This document shows, in pieces, positions 10,648 to 22,559 of a stretch of 64,000 nt of DNA (position 1 is its first letter; each line of letters begins with the position of its first letter). This DNA comes from Neorhizobium tomejilense (GTDB lineage: Bacteria; Pseudomonadota; Alphaproteobacteria; Rhizobiales; Rhizobiaceae). The notes beneath the pieces are model-generated. The model was not told the DNA's origin and searched no databases. It saw nothing but the letters and a program-made list of their open reading frames with translations. The stretch lies in NCBI GenBank assembly GCA_002968845.1, contig PVBG01000013.1, positions 62,001 to 126,000 on the forward strand, given 5' to 3'. The position numbers and the translations under genes were made by a program.

Positions 10648-10657
10648 CCTAGTCTGT

Positions 10658-11689
10658 TCAACGACTTGACTGAATAGCTGTGGCCATCAGCGTGTGGAAC
10701 GCAATATTGGGTTCGAGGCTCTGCCTCTGTCGCGACATCAGAATTGCGGCCTGCAATCTTTCCGTTTCACGGGCGAGCGCCGGCGAGCTCCAAGTTCTCA
10801 GCGCTTTTTCGATGATCGGCTTCCGCTTGAAGTGAATATGCCTGCCGAGCGTCATCATGACCTGGGAGGTCTGGAGTTTCTTCTCCTCCATCTCCGCCTT
10901 CATCAGATCCAGCAGCTGGAATTGTTTCAGGCAGGATTGCAGGACGAGAAAGACCGGCGTCTTAGACGAGACGATCTTCTGGATGGCGCGATGCAGAGCG
11001 GGCAAATTGCCGCCAAGGATCGCATCGACGGCTTCATCGGCTGAAACCGCGCTCGCGTCGCCGATGATTTCATCGATCTGCGCCTCTTCGACCATACCTG
11101 TGCCACGGCAGTATAGTGCGAGTTTACGGATCTCGTTCCGGGAGGCCACGCGGTCTCCCCCAAGCAGCTCCAGGAGCCTCTGGCGGGCGCCAGGGCTGAT
11201 CCTGAGACCTTCGCTCCCCAGTTCCGAATCGATGAGGCTGTTCAAAGCCTTGATATCGTCCGCGTAGCAGGGGATGACAGCGATGGATCGGGAGGGTTCT
11301 GCGATCTTCCGCAGCCCGCTCCCTTTCTTGAGGTCGCCGGCCTCGACGATCAGTATGTTGGCTGGAGCCGGGCCGTCAGCCAGAACCTGCATTGCGTCCA
11401 GAAGCGGCTTTTCGTTGGCAGCACCACGCAGCCAGACGAGCTTCGAGCCGCCGAAAAGGCCCATTGAATTCACTTCATCGAGAAGCCGCCCGGGATCGCC
11501 CTGCAGGTCCGAAACGTCGAGCTTGAGCATCGCAAACGGATCATCCTGGGAGATGCCCGTCTTGCCCGCGATCAGTGCTGCCCGTTCGGAAACGAGGCCA
11601 CGATCGGGGCCGTAAACCACGAAAATCTTGTAGAGTTCCGCGCTCTTTTCGGCAAACTGATCAAATTCGTGGGATTTTACTTCTGCCAT
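10658..11689 (-). CDS. holA: DNA polymerase III subunit delta
   Basis: The 343-residue protein has the HolA layout. An N-terminal AAA-like domain (YKIFVVYGPDRGLVSERA) that binds the beta clamp comes first, then the lid with RLLELLGGDR, and a C-terminal collar domain. Delta opens the sliding clamp within the clamp loader. Its start overlaps the lptE stop by 13 bases, and lptE overlaps leuS by 11, so leuS-lptE-holA form a tight leftward operon. This is the conserved arrangement in many proteobacteria. It converges on parB with a 10-bp gap and I see no hairpin between them. Confidence 0.93.
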   Translation of the reverse strand: MAEVKSHEFDQFAEKSAELYKIFVVYGPDRGLVSERAALIAGKTGISQDDPFAMLKLDVSDLQGDPGRLLDEVNSMGLFGGSKLVWLRGAANEKPLLDAMQVLADGPAPANILIVEAGDLKKGSGLRKIAEPSRSIAVIPCYADDIKALNSLIDSELGSEGLRISPGARQRLLELLGGDRVASRNEIRKLALYCRGTGMVEEAQIDEIIGDASAVSADEAVDAILGGNLPALHRAIQKIVSSKTPVFLVLQSCLKQFQLLDLMKAEMEEKKLQTSQVMMTLGRHIHFKRKPIIEKALRTWSSPALARETERLQAAILMSRQRQSLEPNIAFHTLMATAIQSSR

Positions 11690-12246
11690 ACCGTCTGCGG
11701 CTGAGGTTCGCGCGAAAGCACAATCGCGATCTCGGCGCGGATAAACTCGGCAAGTTCTCTCGCGGCGCGGTTTTCGGCGTCGCGAACGGCGCGGAGGCCT
11801 GCATAGCCCTGGCCCGAAATGTCGATGAGCGCAACGACCTGACGTTTGCCGGACTTCAGCACCTGCCCGTCGCTGATGCGGCTAATCGTGTAGGTGCCGT
11901 CCACCTGAACGCGGCCGGGGACCGGTACGCCGGTCGGAGAGACGTTGTCATCGTCTTCGTCGTCCTCGTCGTCAATAATGGTCGAGGCCGTGCTCTTGGT
12001 TACCAGCTTCACGTCGTAAGCAGGACGGGTCGACTCGCCGGCACCGCCGGAGGTGAGGAAGACCAGATGGTTGCGGACAACCTGGTCAAGGCGGGTGTGG
12101 GGTTGCTCGAAGCCGACCGACGCAAGGCGCTCGCCCGTGCCGGAAGCCTCGGAATAGAGCGGCCGGACCTGGCAGCCGGCAAGCACTGTCAGCATTACCA
12201 GGCCGGATATGAACCCGAAACGACGAAGAGAGCGGTCAGACGACAA
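11677..12246 (-). CDS. lptE: LPS-assembly lipoprotein LptE
   Basis: The 189-residue protein has a lipoprotein signal with lipobox LAGC (Cys25), after a basic start and a hydrophobic run. It continues with VRPLYS and the LptE-like fold text. LptE plugs the LptD barrel in the outer membrane and helps insert lipopolysaccharide. Position between leuS and holA is the usual one for lptE. An odd feature is a very acidic stretch, [10 protein letters not shown], in the middle of the protein. It is probably a surface loop. Sequence conservation in this family is low, so the call rests on the lipobox and synteny as well as residues. Confidence 0.87.
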   Translation of the reverse strand: MSSDRSLRRFGFISGLVMLTVLAGCQVRPLYSEASGTGERLASVGFEQPHTRLDQVVRNHLVFLTSGGAGESTRPAYDVKLVTKSTASTIIDDEDDEDDDNVSPTGVPVPGRVQVDGTYTISRISDGQVLKSGKRQVVALIDISGQGYAGLRAVRDAENRAARELAEFIRAEIAIVLSREPQPQTVWQK

Positions 12247-14866
12247 TGTTTACGATCCTCTGTGGGACGACGATGACTTTCTTCGGCGCCCGGCCTTCAA
12301 GAGCCGCTTTGACCGTATCCAGTGCCAGAACCGCAGCTTCGACCGCACTTTGATCCGCGTCGCGCGCGATTGTCAATTCGCCGCGCTTCTTGCCGTTGAT
12401 TTGGACCGGCAGTGTGACCTCGTTCTCGACGACCAGGGTTTCGTCATATTGCGGCCAGGCGGCCAGGGAGAGCAGTTCCTTGTTGCCGAGGACCGCCCAG
12501 CACTCTTCGGCCAGATGCGGCGTCATGGGGGCGACAAGCTGGATCAGGATCTCCGACGCGTTGCGGACGGCTCCCCGATAGGCCGTATCGCCCTCGCCGC
12601 CTGCGACCCGGGCGAGCGGTGCTGCAAGTGTGTTCACGAGCTCATAGATGCGCGCGACGGCCTTGTTGAAGGAGAGCTTGTCGTAATCGCCCTGAACCGC
12701 CTTCAGCGTCTTGTGGGCGAGCTGCGAGATCGCCAAAGCTTCGCCGTCCTTAGCCGGCACCGGATCGACGCCAGCCAAGTTTTCGGAGGCCTCCGAAATC
12801 AGCCGCCACAGGCGCTGGGTAAAGCGGTGGGCACCTTCGACACCGGCCTCGGACCAGATCACGTCGCGGTCCGGCGGAGAGTCAGAAAGTACGAAGAAGC
12901 GGGCCGTATCGGCCCCGTAGGAGGCGATGATATCGTCCGGATCGACAACATTCTTCTTCGATTTCGACATCTTCTCGATCGAGCCGATGGTGACTTCTTC
13001 GCCACCATCGAGCATGGTGGCGCGGCGTTTGCCGTCCACTTCCTCGATGCGAATGTCGGCCGGGGCCACCCATTCGCCATTGGGGCCGGTGCCACGACGA
13101 TAGGTTTCGTGCACGACCATGCCTTGCGTGAAGAGGCCCTTGAAAGGCTCCTTGACCTCGACATGGCCGGTTTCGCGCATGGCGCGGGTGAAGAAACGGG
13201 AATAGAGCAGGTGGAGGATCGCATGCTCGATGCCGCCGATATACTGGTCGACCGGCAGCCATCGGTTGGCGACGGCCGGGTCTGTCGGATCCTTTTCCCA
13301 TGGCGCGGTAAAGCGGGTGAAATACCAGCTCGAATCGACGAACGTATCCATCGTGTCCGTCTCACGGCGGGCTTGCTTGCCACATTGCGGGCAGGCGACA
13401 TGGCGCCAGGTCGGATGGCGGTCGAGCGGGTTGCCCGGCAGGTCGAAGGTGACGTCGTCCGGCAGTTTGACCGGCAGGTCCGCTTTCGGCACCGGCACGA
13501 CGCCGCAGTCATCGCAATGGACGACCGGGATCGGGCAGCCCCAGTAGCGCTGGCGCGAGATGCCCCAGTCGCGCAGGCGGAAATTCACCTTGCGCTCACC
13601 CTGCGGCATGTTGCCGACTATCGTTTCCGACAGGCGATTGGCCACGATCCCGAAGGCTTCCTCGGTCGTCTTGCCGTCGAGGAAACGGGAATTGATCATC
13701 ACGCCGTCATCGACGTAAGCGGTGTCGCCGACCTCGAAGGTTGCGGCATCGCCGTCCTTCGGCATGACGACCGGTACGACGGGCAGACCGTATTTGCGGG
13801 CGAAATCCAGGTCGCGCTGATCGCCGGACGGGCAGCCGAAGATGGCGCCGGTACCGTAATCCATCAGCACGAAGTTCGCGACATAGACCGGCAGTTCCCA
13901 GGATGGGTCGAGCGGATGCCTGACCCGGACGCCGGTGTCGATGCCCTTCTTTTCGGCCGTTTCCAGCGCTGCGAGCGAGGTTCCGTGATGGCGGCATTCC
14001 TCGGCGAAGGCTTCGATAGCCGGATTCTGCGCGGCTGCGGCCTTGGCCAGCGGATGGTCGGCGGCGATGGCCAGGAACGACGCACCGAACAGCGTGTCGG
14101 GACGGGTCGTGTAGACCACGACTTCGCTTTCGCCGGCGGGTGCCGTCGAACCCACGATTTCCCAACGAACCGTCAGGCCCTCGGATCGACCGATCCAGTT
14201 CTTCTGCATCAGCCGGACCTTTTCAGGCCATTGGTCGAGCGTATCGAGCGAGTCCAGGAGGTCCTGGCTGAAATCGGTGATCTTGAAGAACCACTGCACC
14301 AGGTCGCGCTGCTCCACCAGCGCACCCGAGCGCCAGCCGCGGCCGTCGATAACCTGCTCGTTGGCCAGAACCGTCTGGTCGACAGGGTCCCAATTGACCT
14401 TGGACTGCTTACGGTAGACCAGACCCTTTTCCATCATGTCGAGGAAGAGGTGCTGCTGCTGCTGGTAATACTCGACATCGCAGGTGGCGAATTCGCGGGA
14501 CCAGTCGAGCGACAGGCCCATGGCCTTCAGCTGCGCCTTCATGGATTCGATGTTCTGATAGGTCCAGGTCTTCGGATGCACCTTGTTGTCGCGGGCGGCG
14601 TTTTCAGCCGGCATGCCGAAAGCGTCCCAGCCCATGGGATGCAGGACGTTGAAGCCGCGGGCGCGCTTGTAGCGGGCTACCACGTCGCCCATGGCATAGT
14701 TGCGCACGTGGCCCATGTGGATGCGGCCCGACGGATAGGGAAACATCTCGAGAACGTAGTATTTTTCGCGCGGATCGCTGTTGTCGGTCTCGAAAACCTT
14801 GGCATCGTTCCAGGTCTGCTGCCAACGAGGCTCGGCATCGCGCGGATTATAACGTTCAGTCGCCAT
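12236..14866 (-). CDS. leuS: Leucyl-tRNA synthetase
   Basis: The 876-residue class I synthetase has the HIGH-type motif HMGH at residues 50-53 and the following [13 protein letters not shown]. The CP1 editing domain has a TTRPDTLFG block. [12 protein letters not shown] is close to residue 640. An anticodon-binding domain and a C-terminal extension follow. It charges tRNA-Leu with leucine and edits mischarged products. It heads the leuS-lptE-holA operon. Length is typical. The high GC produces a 903-codon open frame on the opposite strand, which I treat as a shadow. Confidence 0.98.
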   Translation of the reverse strand: MATERYNPRDAEPRWQQTWNDAKVFETDNSDPREKYYVLEMFPYPSGRIHMGHVRNYAMGDVVARYKRARGFNVLHPMGWDAFGMPAENAARDNKVHPKTWTYQNIESMKAQLKAMGLSLDWSREFATCDVEYYQQQQHLFLDMMEKGLVYRKQSKVNWDPVDQTVLANEQVIDGRGWRSGALVEQRDLVQWFFKITDFSQDLLDSLDTLDQWPEKVRLMQKNWIGRSEGLTVRWEIVGSTAPAGESEVVVYTTRPDTLFGASFLAIAADHPLAKAAAAQNPAIEAFAEECRHHGTSLAALETAEKKGIDTGVRVRHPLDPSWELPVYVANFVLMDYGTGAIFGCPSGDQRDLDFARKYGLPVVPVVMPKDGDAATFEVGDTAYVDDGVMINSRFLDGKTTEEAFGIVANRLSETIVGNMPQGERKVNFRLRDWGISRQRYWGCPIPVVHCDDCGVVPVPKADLPVKLPDDVTFDLPGNPLDRHPTWRHVACPQCGKQARRETDTMDTFVDSSWYFTRFTAPWEKDPTDPAVANRWLPVDQYIGGIEHAILHLLYSRFFTRAMRETGHVEVKEPFKGLFTQGMVVHETYRRGTGPNGEWVAPADIRIEEVDGKRRATMLDGGEEVTIGSIEKMSKSKKNVVDPDDIIASYGADTARFFVLSDSPPDRDVIWSEAGVEGAHRFTQRLWRLISEASENLAGVDPVPAKDGEALAISQLAHKTLKAVQGDYDKLSFNKAVARIYELVNTLAAPLARVAGGEGDTAYRGAVRNASEILIQLVAPMTPHLAEECWAVLGNKELLSLAAWPQYDETLVVENEVTLPVQINGKKRGELTIARDADQSAVEAAVLALDTVKAALEGRAPKKVIVVPQRIVNIVV

Positions 14867-15042
14867 TTCAATGATATCCGGGAAAACAGGATCAAGAGTC
14901 GGGCGAGACCTTCACCATGAAACCCTGCAAGCGTCAAGTTTTACAGGGGCGTGAAAGGCCAAGTTCAGGGCGAAACACCCTTGGCAGAGCCTTATATGAG
15001 GGCTAAGCGCTGAGCTTGCAAGAAAAGCGGAAGGCATGGGTC

Positions 15043-15702
15043 ATGAGCGTCGAAGAACGGCTGCAGGATGTGAAGGCACGGATCGGGAAGGTAGAGCGCC
15101 TCTCGAAGCGACCTGCTGGGTCGGTGACGCTCGTGGCGGTTTCGAAGACGTTCGACGTGCAGGACATTCGACCGGTGATATCAGCCGGACAACGGATATT
15201 CGGCGAAAACCGCGTGCAGGAAAGCCAGGGCAAGTGGCCGGAACTGAAGGCCGAGACGCCTGAGATCGAACTGCATCTGATCGGGCCGCTGCAATCCAAC
15301 AAGACCGCCGATGCCGTGGCGCTGTTCGATGTCATCGAGACGGTGGACCGGGAAAAGATCGCCCGCGCGCTTGCCGACGAGATCAGGAAGCAGGGCAAGG
15401 CGCCAAAACTCTATGTGCAGGTCAATATTGGGCTCGAGCCGCAGAAGGCGGGGATCGAGCCGAAGCAGACCGTTGCCTTCGTGGAGCTTTGCCGCAAGGA
15501 GCTCGGGCTTTCGATCGAGGGGCTGATGTGCATTCCGCCGGCCGAGGAAAATCCGGGGCCGCATTTTGCGCTGCTTGCCAAGCTCGCCAGGGAATGTGGC
15601 GTCGAAAAGCTTTCCATGGGCATGTCCGGCGATTTTGAGACCGCCGTTGAATTCGGGGCGACTAGCGTTCGGGTCGGCTCGGCCATCTTCGGCTCACGCT
15701 GA
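15043..15702 (+). CDS. yggS: YggS-family pyridoxal-phosphate homeostasis protein
   Basis: The 219-residue protein has the PLP lysine in VTLVAVSK (Lys35), FGENRVQES and HLIGPLQSNK, and late MGMSGDFETAVEFGATSVRVGSAIFG, which binds the phosphate. YggS/PLPBP proteins bind PLP and buffer its level, with effects on amino acid pools. They have no firmly shown catalytic activity. I chose the ATG at 15043, eight bases after GGAAGG, over a TTG nine codons earlier. It diverges from leuS across a 176-bp gap. The usual alphaproteobacterial length fits. Confidence 0.94.
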   Translation: MSVEERLQDVKARIGKVERLSKRPAGSVTLVAVSKTFDVQDIRPVISAGQRIFGENRVQESQGKWPELKAETPEIELHLIGPLQSNKTADAVALFDVIETVDREKIARALADEIRKQGKAPKLYVQVNIGLEPQKAGIEPKQTVAFVELCRKELGLSIEGLMCIPPAEENPGPHFALLAKLARECGVEKLSMGMSGDFETAVEFGATSVRVGSAIFGSR

Positions 15703-15808
15703 AAACAGGCTTTCGCCAAGGACCTAGCGCTTTCGTCGGGCTTTCCCGCACCTCTCCCGCACCCTAGATTGACCATTCCGGGCTGTGCTCATGTGACGGG
15801 AGGTGCAG

Positions 15809-17740
15809 ATGCAAAGCCGCTATTTCGACATCTATGAAGGCTGGCAAAAGGATCCGGAGGGATTCTGGAGAGGCGCGTCCGCTGCCATCGACTGGTTCAA
15901 GGAACCGGAGAAGATCTTCGACAAGGACGAAGGCGTCTACGGGCGCTGGTTTACCGGCGGCGAGACCAATACCTGCCACAACTGCCTCGACCGGCATGTT
16001 GCGGCCGGCCGAGGTGGGCAGCGCGCCTTCATCCACGACAGCGCCATGACGGGAAAGCAGAAGAGCTTCACCTATGCCGAGGTGCTCGACGAGGTGAAGG
16101 CGATCGCAGCGGTTATGGGTGATCTCGGCATCGGAAAGGGCGATCGCGTCGTTATCTACATGCCGATGGTGCCGGAAGCGATCTTCTCGATGCTGGCCTG
16201 TGCCCGGCTGGGAGCGGTGCATTCGGTGGTGTTCGGCGGCTTCGCGGCGCAGGAACTGGCGGCCCGGCTGAACGATTCGGAAGCGAAACTAGTAGTCAGC
16301 GCGAGCTGCGGCCTCGAACCCGGTCGCACCGTTGCCTATAAGCCGTTGCTCGACCAGGCGATCGAGCTCGCCCGCGTGAAACCCGAGCATTGCCTCATCC
16401 TGCAGCGCGAGCAGCTCCGGGCGGAACTGCGGCCGGGGCGTCGAGAGTTGGATTTCGCCGAGGCCGTCGAAAAGGCGCGGGGCAGGGATGTGCCGTGCGT
16501 GCCGGTCAAGGCCACCGATCCGCTCTACATCCTCTATACGTCCGGGACGACCGGCCAGCCGAAGGGTGTCGTGCGCGACAATGGCGGGCACATGGTGGCG
16601 CTGCATTGGAGCATGGAGAACATTTTTGGCGTCAAGCCGGGGGAGGTGTTCTGGACCGCATCCGATATAGGCTGGGTCGTCGGCCATTCCTATATCGTCT
16701 ACGGGCCGCTCCTGACCGGCAATACAAGCGTGATCTTCGAGGGCAAGCCGGTCGGCACGCCGGATGCCGGCACGTTCTGGCGGGTCGTCGCCGATCACGA
16801 CGTGAAAGTGCTGTTCACCGCGCCGACGGCTTTTCGGGCGATCCGCCGTGACGATCCGGAGGGCGAGTTGGTTGGAAAATACGATCTGACCGGCATGCGC
16901 GCCCTGTTCCTTGCCGGCGAGCGTGCCGATTCGGAAACGCTGAAATGGGCCGAGCAGAAGTTGAGGATCCCGGTGATCGATCACTGGTGGCAGACGGAGA
17001 CGGGCTGGCCTGTCGCCGCCAATACGGTGGGACTAGGGTTGATGCCGGTCAAGCACGGTTCGCCGACGCGGCCGATGCCCGGTTATGCGCTCGACGTGCT
17101 GGACGATGCCGGCCATCCGGTGCCGCGCGGCACGCTCGGCAATATCGTCATCAAGCTGCCGCTGCCGCCCGGCTGCCTCGTCAGCTTCTGGAATGCCGAC
17201 CAGCGGTTCCGCGAGACCTGCCTCGACGAGTTCCCGGGGTATTACAAGACGGCCGATGCCGGGGTGATGGACGAGGACGGTTATATCTTTGTGATGGCGC
17301 GCACCGACGACATCATCAACTGCGCCGGCCATCGGCTTTCGACAGGGGCAATGGAGGAAGCCTGCGCCAAACATCCGGACGTCGCCGAATGCGCGGTGAT
17401 CGGCGTGCACGATGCGACGAAGGGGCAGATTCCCTGCGGCTTTATGGTGCTGAAGAACCATGTTTCACGGGAAACCGCTGATATCGCGAGAGAAGTGGCC
17501 GAACTCGTGCGCAACGAGATCGGACCCGTCGCGGCGTTCAAGACGGTCATGGTGGTTCACAAGCTGCCGAAGACCCGATCGGGCAAGATATTGCGCGGCA
17601 CGATGCAGAAGATCGCCGACGACATGCCATGGAAAATGCCGGCGACGATCGAGGACGCAGCGGTGCTGGACGAAATCACCGCGATCTTGAAGGCGAACGG
17701 TTATGCCCGCGAGGGCAGCGGCCTGAAACAGAGCGCCTGA
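15809..17740 (+). CDS. prpE: Propionyl-CoA synthetase (PrpE-like acyl-CoA synthetase)
   Basis: The 643-residue ANL enzyme has the AMP-binding loop YTSGTTGQPKGV and HWWQTETGWP, then the hinge and the C-terminal catalytic lysine in [13 protein letters not shown], the lysine acetylated in this family. The pattern CLDRHV at the N-terminus and D-H-W-W-Q-T-E-T-G-W is closer to propionyl-CoA synthetases than to acetyl-CoA synthetase. AcsA at 18753 gives a direct comparison ([10 protein letters not shown]). It would activate propionate or a similar short acid with ATP and CoA. The start ATG follows GGGAGG by five bases. No prpBCD genes are near, so the exact acid is inferred. Confidence 0.85.
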   Translation: MQSRYFDIYEGWQKDPEGFWRGASAAIDWFKEPEKIFDKDEGVYGRWFTGGETNTCHNCLDRHVAAGRGGQRAFIHDSAMTGKQKSFTYAEVLDEVKAIAAVMGDLGIGKGDRVVIYMPMVPEAIFSMLACARLGAVHSVVFGGFAAQELAARLNDSEAKLVVSASCGLEPGRTVAYKPLLDQAIELARVKPEHCLILQREQLRAELRPGRRELDFAEAVEKARGRDVPCVPVKATDPLYILYTSGTTGQPKGVVRDNGGHMVALHWSMENIFGVKPGEVFWTASDIGWVVGHSYIVYGPLLTGNTSVIFEGKPVGTPDAGTFWRVVADHDVKVLFTAPTAFRAIRRDDPEGELVGKYDLTGMRALFLAGERADSETLKWAEQKLRIPVIDHWWQTETGWPVAANTVGLGLMPVKHGSPTRPMPGYALDVLDDAGHPVPRGTLGNIVIKLPLPPGCLVSFWNADQRFRETCLDEFPGYYKTADAGVMDEDGYIFVMARTDDIINCAGHRLSTGAMEEACAKHPDVAECAVIGVHDATKGQIPCGFMVLKNHVSRETADIAREVAELVRNEIGPVAAFKTVMVVHKLPKTRSGKILRGTMQKIADDMPWKMPATIEDAAVLDEITAILKANGYAREGSGLKQSA

Positions 17741-17749
17741 ACGAAAAGA

Positions 17750-17775
17750 GCCCCGGATCGTCTCCGGGGCTTTTT
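17750..17775 (+). terminator. Bidirectional intrinsic terminator between prpE and trcR
   Basis: GCCCCGGA and TCCGGGGC form a perfect 8-bp stem with a 5-base loop. TTTTT follows on the plus strand, and A-rich sequence precedes it (17744-17748), so it can act for both convergent genes. Confidence 0.9.
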
Positions 17776-17796
17776 CATGCTGTCGAAATGGTTCGA

Positions 17797-18513
17797 TCAG
17801 AAGCGCTCGTCTTCCTCGTCGTCGTCGCGACGGGTGGACTTGAGCGACGAGAGCTTGGCGAAAACGGCGTCCGCGTCGATCTCCTTTTCCTTCTCTTCCT
17901 CGCGCTCGTTGCGATAGCTGAAGCCGAGGTTTTCGGTTTCAGCCGCAGGCTGCAGGGAAGCGCCGAGTTCGGCAGCCGTCGGCAGGGGACGGCCTTTGGA
18001 AGCGCGTTCGACTTCGAGGTCGAGGTCGATCTGGCTGCAGAGGCCTAGCGTCACCGGATCCATCGGCGTCAGGTTGGTCGAGTTCCAGTGGGTGCGCTCG
18101 CGGATCTGCTCGATCGTCGACTTGGTGGTGCCGACGAGACGGGAAATCTGTGCGTCTTTCAGTTCCGGATGGTTGCGAACCAGCCAGAGAATGGCGTTCG
18201 GTCGATCCTGACGCTTGGAGACCGGCGTGTAGCGCGGGCCGCGGCGTTTCGATTCCGGCACGCGAACCTTCGGCTCCGAAAGCTTCAGCTTGTGATTGAC
18301 GTCTTTTTCGCCGCGTTCGATTTCATCGCGCGAAAGCTGGCCGGTGGCGATCGGGTCCAGGCCCTTGATGCCCTGCGCCGCTTCGCCATCTGCAATCGCC
18401 TTCACCTCGAGCGGGTGGAGCTTGCAGAAATTGGCGATCTGATCGAAGGAAAGCGCGGTATTGTCGACCAGCCATACAGCGGTCGCCTTCGGCATGAGCA
18501 ATTGTTGAGCCAT
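17797..18513 (-). CDS. trcR: DUF1013 RNA-polymerase-associated cell-cycle regulator TrcR
   Basis: The 238-residue protein matches the DUF1013 family, which is restricted to Alphaproteobacteria. The N-terminal block LMPKATAVWLVDNTALSFDQIANFC resembles a helix-turn-helix. A second such block, RPNAILWLVRNHPELKDAQISRLVGTTKSTIEQIR, is near residues 103-138. The C-terminus is highly charged and probably disordered. In Caulobacter the DUF1013 protein TrcR travels with RNA polymerase at active promoters and affects the cell cycle and antibiotic tolerance. I transfer that role by family only. It sits alone between two acyl-CoA synthetase genes, diverging from acsA. Confidence 0.88.
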   Translation of the reverse strand: MAQQLLMPKATAVWLVDNTALSFDQIANFCKLHPLEVKAIADGEAAQGIKGLDPIATGQLSRDEIERGEKDVNHKLKLSEPKVRVPESKRRGPRYTPVSKRQDRPNAILWLVRNHPELKDAQISRLVGTTKSTIEQIRERTHWNSTNLTPMDPVTLGLCSQIDLDLEVERASKGRPLPTAAELGASLQPAAETENLGFSYRNEREEEKEKEIDADAVFAKLSSLKSTRRDDDEEDERF

Positions 18514-18752
18514 GGGTATAGGTCCTCTGTCCGTCCGCGCCGGTGTCGCGGGCCGTGGGTATCAACCACAATTTCCGGGAATTTACCGCCCTATAATCGA
18601 ATTGGGACAGAATTGCAAATCTTTGAAGCGAGATCGTCGCACCGAGATGAACCGTTTGTCTAATTGCCGCCCTTGCCTCACCTGTTATGAATGCGGCACA
18701 TATCGCTGACGGCTCGATGCGTCGTCATGCGTGCCAATTCAGGGAGGTGTTC

Positions 18753-20705
<1,953 letters not shown>

Positions 20706-20713
20706 TCGAACCC

Positions 20714-20744
20714 AAAGGCCGCTCGGGAAACCTGGCGGCCTTTT
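20714..20744 (+). terminator. Intrinsic terminator after acsA
   Basis: AAAGGCCGC at 20714-20722 pairs perfectly with GCGGCCTTT at 20735-20743, and T residues follow. The stem directly abuts the stop codon of the convergent nuclease-like gene, so it may serve both. Confidence 0.8.
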
Positions 20745-21190
20745 CAGTTGAGGTCGCAGGTCTTGCGCGGCTTGCGTCCGCCGTCATAGGTCTGCACGAG
20801 GCCGGCGAGCAGCAGATCGCCGCCGGCGCTGCGGCCATCGGAGAGCACCACGTCTGCGACAATGCGGCCGAAATATTTGTCGCCGGAAATATGGGTGAGC
20901 TGAATTTTGCGTGATTGGGCGGTCAGCGCTTCGAGCGCCCGTTGGGCGTCGATGCCCGCCTCGCGAAGCCGCTCGCATTTCGATTTCAGCTCCGGCGCAT
21001 CGATGCCCCGAATACGCACATAAACTTCCATCTTCTGCTGCGGCCAGGGCTGCGCTTCGACCAGCAGCGTATCGCCGTCGATGACCCGCAGGATTTCGGC
21101 TGCCACCGGCCCGGAAATCTCGTCACGCGCTTCCGCTTCGGTGGCGAACACCGCGACGATGCCAGTGAGAATCAGAAGCGACTTGATCAT
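20744..21190 (-). CDS. Secreted thermonuclease (SNase)-fold protein
   Basis: The 148-residue protein starts with a signal peptide (a short basic and hydrophobic start ending near ATEAEA). It then has the SNase-like core: ILRVIDGDTLLV, VRIRGIDAPEL, and further on HISGDKYFGRIVADV. The Asp of DGDT and of IDAPEL and the Arg of VRIRGID are the usual calcium and phosphate ligands. It may be a periplasmic nuclease, but many rhizobial copies are uncharacterised. The two cysteines, one in KSKCERL and one near the C-terminus (RKTCDLN), could pair after export. I start it at ATG 21190. A long upstream frame is unlike the family. Confidence 0.82.
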   Translation of the reverse strand: MIKSLLILTGIVAVFATEAEARDEISGPVAAEILRVIDGDTLLVEAQPWPQQKMEVYVRIRGIDAPELKSKCERLREAGIDAQRALEALTAQSRKIQLTHISGDKYFGRIVADVVLSDGRSAGGDLLLAGLVQTYDGGRKPRKTCDLN

Positions 21191-21239
21191 GGAAAGGAAT
21201 AAATTCCGATCCACGAGGGAAGTCAATAGGAATATTTGC

Positions 21240-21458
21240 TTAGAAATCGATCGCCCGGCCGTTGATCTCCCAGTCGCCGAAGCGGGCGGGGTCGGCACCG
21301 CCGCGGCCGCCGAATTCTTGCGGCGTTTCGGCCTTGGCGGCCGCCTGGCGGCGTTCCTCGGCTTCCTTGAGCGCGCGCTCGGCGGCTGGGGAAAGTGGCT
21401 TCTTAGGCGCACCTTCTTCCGGTATGATTTCTGAATTGTCGTTGTCTGCGCTCTGCAT
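21240..21458 (-). CDS. Succinate dehydrogenase assembly factor 4-like protein (DUF1674)
   Basis: This 72-residue protein has a variable, charged N-terminus and the conserved SDHAF4/DUF1674 C-terminus G-G-x-G-A-D-P-A-R-F-G-D-W-E-I-N-G-R-A-I-D-F. In mitochondria the family binds flavinated SdhA and aids its assembly with SdhB. A matching role in this bacterium is inference. I chose the ATG at 21458, six bases after GAAGG. The open frame continues far upstream over htpX in antisense, but that part is not protein-like. It diverges from htpX. No sdh genes are in the window. Confidence 0.85.
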   Translation of the reverse strand: MQSADNDNSEIIPEEGAPKKPLSPAAERALKEAEERRQAAAKAETPQEFGGRGGADPARFGDWEINGRAIDF

Positions 21459-21581
21459 CGTGGCCTTCGCCGGGTGGATTATTGAAAACTCTGGTCGAAT
21501 TGACCACATCATAAGGCGTTCGCGCCCAGTGGAAAACCCTTTAACCGCCCTGGGACGATATCGGCAACGGGAGAGATGACG

Positions 21582-22559
21582 ATGAATGTAATGCGCACCG
21601 CCATGCTTCTGGCCTTCATGACGGCCCTCTTCATGGGGATCGGCTTCCTGATCGGCGGCACGGGCGGCATGATGATCGCGTTGGTGATCGCTGCCGGGAT
21701 GAACCTGTTTTCCTACTGGAATTCCGACAAGATGGTTCTGTCGGCCTACCATGCGCAGGAGGTCGATGCGCGTAGCGCGCCGGAATTCTACAACATGATC
21801 CGCGATCTTTCGGCCAATGCCGGCCTGCCGATGCCGAAAGTCTATGTCTACGACAATCCGCAGCCGAACGCCTTTGCGACCGGCCGCAATCCGCAGAACG
21901 CCGCCGTCGCGGCCTCCACCGGGCTGATGCAGCAGCTGACGCATGAGGAAGTGGCGGGCGTGATGGCGCATGAGCTCGCGCATATCCAGAACCGCGATAC
22001 GCTGACGATGACGATCACCGCGACGCTGGCCGGCGCGATCTCGATGCTCGGCAATTTCGCCTTCTTCTTCGGCGGCAACCGCGAAAACAACAATCCGCTC
22101 GGTTTCGTCGGCGTGCTGGTGGCAATGATCGTCGCTCCGTTCGCGGCGATGCTGGTGCAGATGGCGATCAGCCGGACGCGCGAATATTCGGCCGACCGGC
22201 GCGGCGCCGAGATCTGCGGCAATCCTTTGTGGCTCGCCTCGGCACTCGGCAAGATCGCCGGTGCGGCGCATCAGATCCCGAACTACGAGGCCGAGCGCAA
22301 CCCGGCGACGGCGCATATGTTCATCATCAACCCGCTGTCGGGCGAGCGTATGGACAGCCTGTTCTCTACCCACCCGGACACCGGCAACCGGATCGCCGCG
22401 CTGCAGCAGATGGCCGGCCAGTTCCCCGGTGGTTCTCGGGCCAGTGCCTCGACGGCCGGGTTCCAGGCTGATAGACCGCAGCGCACCGCGCGCTCCGTTC
22501 CGAATACCGGTTGGGGTCGTCGCGGCTCGGATGAACCGCGCAAAGGTCCCTGGTCTTGA
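21582..22559 (+). CDS. htpX: Membrane zinc metalloprotease HtpX
   Basis: The 325-residue protein has two N-terminal membrane segments ([18 protein letters not shown] and the next hydrophobic run). The zinc motif HELAH is in [11 protein letters not shown], a second membrane pair follows, and [10 protein letters not shown] contains the third zinc ligand. HtpX degrades damaged membrane proteins. I chose the ATG at 21582, eight bases after GGGAG. An ATG two codons earlier is too close to that site. The C-terminal tail (residues about 280-325) is basic and low in complexity. The stop overlaps the start of rsmB by four bases. Confidence 0.95.
   Translation: MNVMRTAMLLAFMTALFMGIGFLIGGTGGMMIALVIAAGMNLFSYWNSDKMVLSAYHAQEVDARSAPEFYNMIRDLSANAGLPMPKVYVYDNPQPNAFATGRNPQNAAVAASTGLMQQLTHEEVAGVMAHELAHIQNRDTLTMTITATLAGAISMLGNFAFFFGGNRENNNPLGFVGVLVAMIVAPFAAMLVQMAISRTREYSADRRGAEICGNPLWLASALGKIAGAAHQIPNYEAERNPATAHMFIINPLSGERMDSLFSTHPDTGNRIAALQQMAGQFPGGSRASASTAGFQADRPQRTARSVPNTGWGRRGSDEPRKGPWS

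Noticed and set aside
12209-14920. A 903-codon open frame on the plus strand opposite leuS
   Set aside because: It is the antisense of leuS, kept open by GC-rich codon bias. Its composition (rich in Arg, His, Gly, Asp) is that of a reverse translation, and it has no recognised motif or ribosome binding site.
17461-17476. parS-like sequence TGTTTCACGGGAAACC in prpE
   Set aside because: The central CACGTG is changed to CACGGG, which breaks the symmetry that ParB reads. It is 8 kb beyond parB and probably chance.
21459-22373. N-terminal extension of the SDHAF4-like ORF over htpX
   Set aside because: The open frame is 377 codons, but everything before residue M of MQSADNDN is antisense to htpX. 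A good ribosome binding site lies before that ATG.
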